NCBI GenBank assembly: GCA_031258335.1
Contig: JAIRMY010000063.1
Span: forward strand, 1-8,060
Origin: Spirochaetaceae bacterium
GTDB taxonomy: Bacteria > Spirochaetota > Spirochaetia > Treponematales > Breznakiellaceae
DNA length: 8,060 nucleotides
Direction: 5' to 3'
The notes below the pieces were generated by a model. It ran no database searches and was not told the DNA's origin. It saw only the letters and a list, made by a program, of their open reading frames with translations. Shown one piece after another: positions 1-5,454 of this stretch (positions within the stretch are counted from its first letter, which is position 1; the number at the start of each line of letters is the position of its first letter). The position numbers and the translations under genes are program-made.

Positions 1-130
1 GGGACTCCCCGCCGACCTCATCGCTCCCTGCCTGCGCTCCGCGGTGGACAGCCTCGGCGAGATTACAGGCGAAGTTTCAACCGCCGATATTCTTGAGGCG
101 ATGTTCAGCCGTTTCTGCGTAGGGAAGTAG
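1..130 (+). CDS. mnmE: MnmE C-terminus (tRNA modification GTPase), 5' end outside window
   Basis: The reading frame starting at base 2 is open to a TAG at 128–130 and encodes 42 residues. They contain SLGEITGEVSTADIL and end in FSRFCVGK, which is the hallmark end of MnmE/TrmE (FCIGK in E. coli). The family is a GTPase that works with MnmG to put a (carboxymethyl)aminomethyl group on U34 of certain tRNAs in the cytoplasm. The conserved C-terminal cysteine is present (codon at 116–118), so this end looks intact. Only the tail of the C-terminal helical domain is visible; the G domain and tetrahydrofolate-binding domain lie upstream of the window. The frame is easily missed because the start codon is outside. 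The next + strand coding region starts about 22 nt later, so the two could be co-transcribed. Confidence 0.93.
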   Translation, partial: GLPADLIAPCLRSAVDSLGEITGEVSTADILEAMFSRFCVGK

Positions 131-152
131 GTGAGGTGCCGTTGCCGGAGTC

Positions 153-1030
153 TTGGTATACAAGAATGCAAAAGAAATTCGAGAGTTGTGCACCAAGGCC
201 ATAGGCGGCGCTATGGATCTGAAAGACAAGGACATGGAAGCCGCGGAAGTTGTAAAGGAATCGGCAGAGGATCTGTTGGCGGAAGCGGACGTAAATCCGG
301 CTATAGGAAAGGAACTCCTGCATCTGGAGGGCGTAAAAAGCGTTACGGTGAACCCCCGGACCGGGAGCATCCTGATTCTCTACTATCATGGTCGTATAAC
401 AGAGTCCCGCCTTGGGGCGGCGCTTCAAAATTCGCGGCCTAAAAAGGGTAAGCCGGGGGAATGCCAAACCGGCCGGGCCGTCGGCGGGTCTTCGTCATTG
501 GCGTGGTCCTACATAGACTACCAGCTTTCCAGACTGTTTCTCCCGCCCTTATTGAAGCCCTTGTTCACCCTGCTGGGAGCCGTTCCCTTTTTTTAGCCGG
601 GCTCAAGTCTATCGCGCGGTTCAAGATGGACGTCCCTCTGCTGGATGCCTCGGCCATAGCCGCATCTCTTCTGCTAAAAAATACCAACTCCGCCGCTACC
701 CTGCTGATGTTGCTTAAGACCGGACAGTACCTGGAAGAATGGGCTAAGGAGCGTTCCCGGGAGAACCTTGCCGCGGAACTTTCCATTAAAGCCGGGACGG
801 TCTGGGTAAAGCGTGACGGTGTTGAACGGGAGGTTCCCTATTCGGCGATTACCGGGGGCGACTTGATTGTACTGCGGGCCGGCACGGTGGTTCCCGTTGA
901 TGGCAAGACGGTTAAGGGCGATGCGGTGATTAACGAGGCTGCGTTGACCGGCGAACCCTTGGGGGCCGAAAAGCGGCGGGGGGACACAGTGTATGCGGGA
1001 ACTCTGGTCGAAGATAGGAGGCTAATTTTT
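153..1030 (+). pseudogene. P1B-type metal ATPase remnant, frameshifted and 3'-truncated
   Basis: Two open segments together read as the N-terminal third of a heavy-metal P-type ATPase. The first (frame of base 153, to a TAG at 594–596) has an HMA2-like piece with EGVKSVTVNPRTGSILILY at about residues 55–75 and no metal-binding CxxC, then a hydrophobic stretch ending LLGAVPFF. Coding continues one frame back with LAGLKSIARF, LDASAIAASLLL, a helix ending LEEWAKERSR, and an actuator domain with VPVDG and INEAALTGEP (the TGE loop). The switch lies in a run of seven T at 588–594; eight T would restore one frame. Similarity stops after GDTVYAGTLVED near 1018–1033, where the converging ykgJ-like gene begins to overlap. 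The DKTGT phosphorylation site, the nucleotide-binding domain and the later membrane helices with the CPx-type metal site are absent, so it cannot pump metal. The start is unsure: TTG at 153 has GGAG only 2 nt away. Metal specificity cannot be inferred. The 3' boundary is approximate. Confidence 0.82.
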
Positions 1031-1462
1031 CGCAACTATCCGTGTGGAGCGGTCGAGTTCCGCGCACGATGCTATGTATTCCCCGCTTACAAGGTCTCCC
1101 GTGCCGGCGCCCGGGCAATCCGAAGTGGTAGAACGCCAGACCTCCTCCGAATCGAGCATATCAGCCCAGAACGGGTATGTTTTGCACTGTATGGGGCGTA
1201 CTTCGTATATCAAACACCCTTCATTCCAGAAAATACAGTCGAGAGAACTTTTTTCTTTCAGCGACAGCCGCGCCCCGTCTTCCCAATCGACCCAGCGGCA
1301 GTAAACCGCTATAAATTCGTCCCTCTCCATATCAAGGCTTCTTGAAATGTCCAGCGTATCGGATTCCGAGAGAAACACAAAACCCGGCCCCGCCCGGCAA
1401 CAGAAAGAACAACGCCGGCAGGAGAAACGCAGTCCGTTTTTGTAAAAAGGCTGTTCCGGCAT
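1022..1462 (-). CDS. YkgJ-family CxxCxxCC protein (putative metal-binding)
   Basis: The 146-residue product has the signature of the YkgJ/CxxCxxCC family (PF03692): a cysteine cluster C15-x2-C18-x2-C21-C22, then C76 and C83 around CIFWNEGC, the diagnostic RPIQCKTYPFW (C93), and DCPGAG (C116). The family is thought to bind zinc or an iron–sulfur cluster, but its biochemical role is not settled. No signal peptide or membrane segment is visible, so it is probably cytoplasmic. The ATG is 17 nt past the ridA stop and has no obvious Shine–Dalgarno sequence, which suggests reinitiation or coupling to ridA. It is the last gene of the - strand row. Its final codons overlap the truncated ATPase coming from the other side, so the last few residues (about IVAKN) may derive from the rearranged junction. 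All family cysteines are retained and the gene looks functional. Confidence 0.85.
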   Translation of the reverse strand: MPEQPFYKNGLRFSCRRCSFCCRAGPGFVFLSESDTLDISRSLDMERDEFIAVYCRWVDWEDGARLSLKEKSSLDCIFWNEGCLIYEVRPIQCKTYPFWADMLDSEEVWRSTTSDCPGAGTGDLVSGEYIASCAELDRSTRIVAKN

Positions 1463-1479
1463 TTTGCAGAGGGCAGTAG

Positions 1480-1851
1480 CTAGATTTCTGCGACCGCTTC
1501 GATCTCTACGAGCGCGTTTTTTGGCAACTGCTTTACCGCGATTGTAGACCTTGCGGGTCGTTCCGGAAAATGCCTTGAGTACACCTCGTTGAACGGGACA
1601 AAGTCATCCATGGTGGCAAGAAAACAGGTGGTTTTTATCACCCGCTCAAGTCCGGAGCCCGCTGCCTCCAGCACCGCCTTTAGATTTTTTATCGCTTGTT
1701 CAGTCTGCTCTGTGATGTCCCTCCCCACGATCCCGCCTGTTTCCGGGCAAAGCGGTATCTGTCCTGATGTAAACACAAAATTATCGGAAACAATACCCTG
1801 AGAGTAGGGTCCTATGGCCGCCGGCGCGGCATCTGTCTTTATCACCTTCAT
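1480..1851 (-). CDS. ridA: RidA family reactive enamine/imine deaminase
   Basis: The 123-residue product matches RidA (YjgF/YER057c/UK114) over its full usual length. These small cytoplasmic proteins, normally trimers, hydrolyse reactive 2-aminoacrylate and related enamine/imine intermediates released by PLP enzymes such as threonine/serine dehydratase. Visible signatures are AAIGPYSQ (residues 11–18), FTSGQIPL, and the C-terminal block RPARSTIAVKQLPKNALVEI. The key substrate-carboxylate-binding arginine is present (R101, matching Arg105 of E. coli RidA), as is the conserved glutamate E118. I chose ATG 1851 rather than ATG 1875: it has AAGGAA at 1858–1863 with a 6-nt spacer, gives the standard N-terminus MKVIKT, and avoids overlapping the end of the lipoprotein gene. 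The gap to that gene is 13 nt. Confidence 0.93.
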   Translation of the reverse strand: MKVIKTDAAPAAIGPYSQGIVSDNFVFTSGQIPLCPETGGIVGRDITEQTEQAIKNLKAVLEAAGSGLERVIKTTCFLATMDDFVPFNEVYSRHFPERPARSTIAVKQLPKNALVEIEAVAEI

Positions 1852-1857
1852 ATTTAA

Positions 1858-1863
1858 TTCCTT
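1858..1863 (-). promoter_or_regulatory. Ribosome binding site deciding the ridA start
   Basis: On the - strand AAGGAA lies 6 nt before ATG 1851 and directly after the TAA of the lipoprotein gene. It favours the shorter ridA start over the in-frame ATG at 1875, which would lie inside the preceding gene. Confidence 0.75.
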
Positions 1864-1864
1864 C

Positions 1865-3094
1865 TTACTGGTCAACGGTAACCGTACAAGCTGCGCTGAG
1901 TTCCGTGCCGTCGTTTGTCATTGCCGTTATAATCGCTGTTCCAGTCGCTCTTGCTGTTATCTCGATTGTACGTCCTGATGTCGATGAAATGGAAGCTATA
2001 TTTATATCGCTCGATACCCAAGTAACCGTTTGATTTGCATTTACCGGCTCAATAGTCGCCGTCAGACTCGCTGTTCCACCGGTACTGAGCGTAACGTTGG
2101 GTCTGTCAATAGCGATGCCTGTTGCCGGGATGCCGGACAGCGTAACATTGGACGAGGCGGTATGCCCGCCGTCCACAGTCATTGCAGTAACGGTAACGGC
2201 GCCGCCTGTACCCTTGCTGTAAACGATGACTGCGTTGCCGCCAACATCCCGCAAGCCGGCAATCGTCTCATCGCTCAAGGACCAGACGATATCGGTGTTT
2301 GTCGCGTTGCCGGGGGTAACGGCGGCGGTGAGTTTAACAGCGGGACCGCTGGCGCTTGACGGAGTCACGCTTACCCCCGTTACCGAAATAACAGGGATGT
2401 TAGACGGCAGCAGAAAAATATTGATAAAGGTTGGAGAACTGTAGACCGGCGTTAGAGTCTGCGGGTCAAAACTCCTCATAACAATATACATGGACGTATA
2501 CGCGTATAGCGGAGTTCCGCTTGCCATGCCAGTTATATCGGCATTGATGTTGGCCGTGATATTTGCCGCATTGAGTAAATCCTCCGTCACCGTAAACTGA
2601 CGGTCAGTCGGCACCGGGTTAAATGCCCCGTTGCCGTTGGAACGCATCAGGTTGCCCGAAGAATTAAGCTGCAAAGAGTAGTATTTGCGAGTACTGAACA
2701 GCGAAGCCACGGAGGAGGAAAGGTTGTTGGAATCTACCGTGTAAGGTTCCATAGCCGTCCAGTCCGAGGCAAGCGTGGTGTTCACGCTCTTTCTTGTGTC
2801 ATCGGTATTCACTGTTGATACAATTTCGCCGCTTAGATAGATTCTGTAGTATATTTCGTAATCCGTACCGAACGTTTTTGTCTGGTTTTCTATCGTTAAC
2901 CTGGGAATTTTTCCTGTGGTAAAATCTATGGTGATTCCATCATTCGACGGCAGGCGCATCACCGCGAGGTTGTTCATTGTAGTTTTAACGTTGGTAACAG
3001 GAGGTATGTACCTATAGCTTTCTATGCCGCACGATAGGTACAGCGCCATGATCATAAGGGCAAAAGCAAACCGGAGCTTATGTGTTCCGTTCAT
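1865..3094 (-). CDS. Lipoprotein with two C-terminal Big2 (Ig-like) domains
   Basis: The 409-residue product begins with a basic n-region (HKLR), a hydrophobic core and a lipobox LYLSC, giving acylated Cys22; spirochete lipoboxes are loose and this one fits. Residues about 25–234 match no family I recognise: a Ser/Thr/Asn-rich, probably beta-rich region with YEIYYRIYLSG and APLYAYTSMYIVM-like tyrosine patches. Residues about 235–323 (ISVTGVSVTPSSASG…VKLTAAVTPGNA…IVWSLSDETIA) and 324–409 (ATGIAIDRPNVTLSTGG…TATIEPVNA…VTWVSSDINIASI) are two bacterial Ig-like Big2 repeats, common in surface and adhesin proteins. It is exported and lipid-anchored; whether it faces the periplasm or the cell surface cannot be told. 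The start lies 1 nt after the stop of the TPR gene, with AGAGG about 12 nt upstream inside that gene, so translation is probably coupled. Function is unknown; adhesion or envelope structure is a guess. Confidence 0.88.
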   Translation of the reverse strand: MNGTHKLRFAFALMIMALYLSCGIESYRYIPPVTNVKTTMNNLAVMRLPSNDGITIDFTTGKIPRLTIENQTKTFGTDYEIYYRIYLSGEIVSTVNTDDTRKSVNTTLASDWTAMEPYTVDSNNLSSSVASLFSTRKYYSLQLNSSGNLMRSNGNGAFNPVPTDRQFTVTEDLLNAANITANINADITGMASGTPLYAYTSMYIVMRSFDPQTLTPVYSSPTFINIFLLPSNIPVISVTGVSVTPSSASGPAVKLTAAVTPGNATNTDIVWSLSDETIAGLRDVGGNAVIVYSKGTGGAVTVTAMTVDGGHTASSNVTLSGIPATGIAIDRPNVTLSTGGTASLTATIEPVNANQTVTWVSSDINIASISSTSGRTIEITARATGTAIITAMTNDGTELSAACTVTVDQ

Positions 3095-3095
3095 T

Positions 3096-3818
3096 TTACC
3101 TAGCCTCTATGACTTCCAGCGTGAGAATACGCGAGTGGGCAAGATTCGTCCAATCCGTATCAGACGGCCATTTATCTATGACGGCGCGGTACGCGGCTAT
3201 TGCCGCTTCGTTATCGCCGTTTTTTTCTTCAAGCCGCCCTACGGAAAATTGTGCGTGGGCGGCCGCCGGGAAATCGGCAAAATCAAGGCTCTTACGGTAG
3301 CTCATGAGAGCGGCTTCCGTATCGCCTCTCTCCTCGCCTGCAACCGCGGCGTTAAACAGGCTGAAGGGGGCAAGATGCGTTTTCGCGCCTTTTTCCGCCG
3401 CGGCAAGCCACGCCGCCTCCGCCTCCTCCCATTCCCCGCGCCTGTGGTAGATGTCCGCCGCCATGAACCACGCCCGCGCCGCCGGATAAGCCCGTGCGCT
3501 CTCTCCCAGCGCCCGTAACTCGCCGAGCAGGGTTTCCACATCGGCCTCGTCCCCGGTTCCACCTGCCTCCCCGTCCGCGCCCTCCGTGGACAAAACCTCT
3601 TTTACCTTGTCGTAACGTTCGATGAGAACATCAAGTTTGGCAGTCTCGCCTTTCCGCACCGTGTCATTAACAAGCAGAACGGCGATGAGGGCGGCGGTAA
3701 AAACCAATATAGCAACAACGGACACGAGTAAACCCCTGCGGTTCTTTTCAAAAAAAGCGTAAAGACCGTCCGTCTTATTTTCAGCGTCATGAATTTCTGT
3801 TTTTTCCATTTTTTCCAT
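3096..3818 (-). CDS. Single-pass membrane protein with periplasmic TPR domain (YfgM-like layout)
   Basis: The 240-residue product has a short charged cytoplasmic N-terminus, a basic patch EKNRR, one membrane helix at about residues 29–50, then a soluble part. After an acidic Gly/Ala-rich linker (about 78–95) come at least three tetratricopeptide-like repeats: about 111–144 (ARAWFMAADIYHRRGEWEEA), 150–180 (FNAAVAGEERGDTEAALMSY) and 187–220 (AQFSVGRLEEKNGDNEAAIA). The layout (N-terminal anchor, then TPRs) resembles the YfgM/TPR_21 type, which assists protein handling at the inner membrane, but I cannot show orthology. ATG 3818 is preferred because GAGGTG stands 7 nt upstream; the upstream in-frame TTG at 3833 overlaps that site and the ATG at 3809 is too far from it. 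Only 1 nt separates its stop from the lipoprotein start, so the two are likely made together and may act in the same envelope process. Confidence 0.85.
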   Translation of the reverse strand: MEKMEKTEIHDAENKTDGLYAFFEKNRRGLLVSVVAILVFTAALIAVLLVNDTVRKGETAKLDVLIERYDKVKEVLSTEGADGEAGGTGDEADVETLLGELRALGESARAYPAARAWFMAADIYHRRGEWEEAEAAWLAAAEKGAKTHLAPFSLFNAAVAGEERGDTEAALMSYRKSLDFADFPAAAHAQFSVGRLEEKNGDNEAAIAAYRAVIDKWPSDTDWTNLAHSRILTLEVIEAR

Positions 3819-3825
3819 AAAGAAG

Positions 3826-3831
3826 CACCTC
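3826..3831 (-). promoter_or_regulatory. Ribosome binding site deciding the TPR-protein start
   Basis: GAGGTG on the - strand sits 7 nt before ATG 3818. It is a six-base match to the anti-Shine–Dalgarno sequence and rules out the TTG at 3833, which lies upstream of it. The rest of the gap from 3832 to 3905 is AT-rich. I found no convincing sigma-70 or sigma-54 promoter and no strong hairpin terminator there, although a separate promoter for the downstream genes is possible. Confidence 0.75.
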
Positions 3832-3905
3832 AAAAAAATTCTATAAAACCCGTAATAATTCAGTTTTTCCGCAAAAGAGAAATTGAAAGATTGAATAGTT
3901 ACGAT

Positions 3906-5423
3906 TTATTTTGTCTTAACAATACTAAAGTCCCGTATCATTTTAGCAAGGTATGTCCGTTGTATGTCAAGTGCCTGCGCCGTTTTAGTCTGATTCCAGC
4001 GGTTTTCGTTTAGTATCTTTTTGATAAAATGCGCCTTGAACGCGTTCACGGCGGCCTTGAGCGAGCGGCTCCCTTCCACCGTGCCAGCGCTGAACGCGGA
4101 CTCGGCGCTTGGAAATAAATCTTCTTTTTGTATGATGCCGCTCTGGGCGGCGACACAGCCACGCTGTACACAGTTTTCCAATTCACGGACATTGCCGGGC
4201 CATGAATGTGAGATGAGCGCCCGCTCCGCCTCGTCCGAGAATCCATCAAAAGTTTTTTTCATGTCACGCATACAACTTTCAAGGAAGAAGCGGGCAAGTT
4301 CAAGGATGTCTTCGCTTCTCTGGCGGAGCGGCGGTATATATATAGGCAACACGTTAAGCCTGAAATACAGGTCGCTCCTGAATTTTCCTTCGGCAACAAG
4401 TTTTTCTATTTGTTTGTTCGTCGCCGCGAGTATGCGGACGTCAACCGTCTGCTGAGTTGTTGAACCGACTCTTTCAAAGGTTTTTTGCTGAATCACCCGC
4501 AAGAGTTTCGCCTGCAAGTCAAACGGCAGGTCGCCCACCTCGTCAAGAAAGATGGTGCCGCCGTCCGCCGCCTCGAAACGCCCTTTGCGGGCGCTCACCG
4601 CGCCGGTAAACGCCCCCTTAACATGGCCGAAGAGTTCGCTTTCCGCGAGGGCGGACGGCAGAGCGGCGCAGTTTACCCGCACAAATGGGCCTTTTTTACG
4701 GGCGCTGCGCAGGTGTATCTGTTCGGCGGCAAGTTCTTTTCCAACGCCGCTCTCGCCGAGTATCAGCACCGCGGAATCTGTGGCGGCGAGGCGGTCTATG
4801 ACGGCAAGTTTTTCCTTCATCACGGCGCTCTTTACGACCAGCGTATGAAAAACGCCGCTTGTTTCCAACTGTTCCTGCAAAACCGCGGCTTCATCCCGTA
4901 TTTTTTCGTAATTTTGCGCGTTACGCATCGCCAGCGCCGCCTGATTTGCGAAAATTTCCAGCCACTCGAGGTCTTCATCGGAAAATTGAGCGGATTTTTT
5001 TTTGTTCATCACTTCCAGTACGCCTATACAGCGTTTTTTTACCTGCATAGGAACCGCCATAACAGTCTTTGCCATAAAACCGTTTTGCTCAAAAACCGCG
5101 GCAAGGCGGCGGGCTGTATCGTCAGTATCGTTTATGATGATGGATTTATTGTTGCGGGCGGCCCAGCCCGCTATCCCTTCGCCTATGGATATGTTTTCCT
5201 CCCTAAAACGAATCTCTGAAGAAAGTCCTATCGCCACTTCAACAAACAGCTTGTCCTGTTTTTCATCAACGAGAAGCAGGCAGGCGGATGCCGCATCGCA
5301 AAGCCTTCCCGCCGATTCAACAATCTCGGTTAGAAGTTCGTGTAAATTGGAGTAATCAGAATTTATCAGCGTACTGATTTCAATCAGAGTACGGAATTTA
5401 TCAGGGTCAATGCGCGTCAACAT
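3906..5423 (-). CDS. Sigma-54-dependent activator, GAF–AAA+–Fis HTH
   Basis: The 505-residue product is a bacterial enhancer-binding protein that would use ATP hydrolysis to open sigma-54 RNA polymerase promoters. A GAF sensor domain fills about residues 25–170 (SIGEGIAGWAARNNKSIIIND, then GVLEVMN). The AAA+ domain has Walker A GESGVGKE (223–230), the sigma-54 contact loop GAFTGA (270–275), Walker B IFLDEVGD (291–298), sensor I ILAATN (331–336), the arginine region FRSDLYFRLN (348–357) and sensor II WPGNVRELEN (408–417). A Fis-type helix-turn-helix ends the protein (about 470–500, QTKTAQALDIQRTYLAKMI). All catalytic motifs are intact. There is no receiver domain, so control is probably by a small molecule or partner binding the GAF domain, as in FhlA or NifA types; the ligand is unknown. 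The start is 31 nt after the rpsA stop with AGG 9 nt upstream. No sigma-54 promoter was found in the window, so its targets are elsewhere. Confidence 0.94.
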   Translation of the reverse strand: MLTRIDPDKFRTLIEISTLINSDYSNLHELLTEIVESAGRLCDAASACLLLVDEKQDKLFVEVAIGLSSEIRFREENISIGEGIAGWAARNNKSIIINDTDDTARRLAAVFEQNGFMAKTVMAVPMQVKKRCIGVLEVMNKKKSAQFSDEDLEWLEIFANQAALAMRNAQNYEKIRDEAAVLQEQLETSGVFHTLVVKSAVMKEKLAVIDRLAATDSAVLILGESGVGKELAAEQIHLRSARKKGPFVRVNCAALPSALAESELFGHVKGAFTGAVSARKGRFEAADGGTIFLDEVGDLPFDLQAKLLRVIQQKTFERVGSTTQQTVDVRILAATNKQIEKLVAEGKFRSDLYFRLNVLPIYIPPLRQRSEDILELARFFLESCMRDMKKTFDGFSDEAERALISHSWPGNVRELENCVQRGCVAAQSGIIQKEDLFPSAESAFSAGTVEGSRSLKAAVNAFKAHFIKKILNENRWNQTKTAQALDIQRTYLAKMIRDFSIVKTK

Positions 5424-5454
5424 GACTGTTAACCTGTCAGCCCCCTATTTTTCG

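Noticed and set aside
153..596. Stand-alone HMA2-domain protein of 147 residues
   Set aside because: The final ~50 residues are membrane-helix sequence that continues in another frame, so this is the front of a broken ATPase, although translation of the short product cannot be excluded.
1031..1345. Continuation of the ATPase + strand frame
   Set aside because: It runs antisense to the ykgJ-like gene with its cysteine signature, has no ATPase similarity, and is open only by chance.
1852..1875. Longer RidA start (eight extra residues)
   Set aside because: It would overlap the lipoprotein gene and lacks a Shine–Dalgarno, while ATG 1851 has AAGGAA at 6 nt and matches the family N-terminus.
3024..3518. 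+ strand open frame of 164 codons
   Set aside because: It lies opposite the TPR protein and lipoprotein start and has an arginine/proline-rich composition expected from the reverse complement of an Ala/Glu-rich gene.
3832..3905. Promoter or terminator in the 87-nt gap
   Set aside because: TATAGA and TTGCGG boxes can be seen on the - strand but are 23 nt apart, and the best stem (AAAAC/GTTTT) has only 5 bp. Neither is convincing.
4485..5219. Long + strand open frame of 244 codons
   Set aside because: It is antisense to the AAA+ and GAF coding of the sigma-54 activator, whose motifs are unmistakable. The encoded sequence has no recognisable domain.
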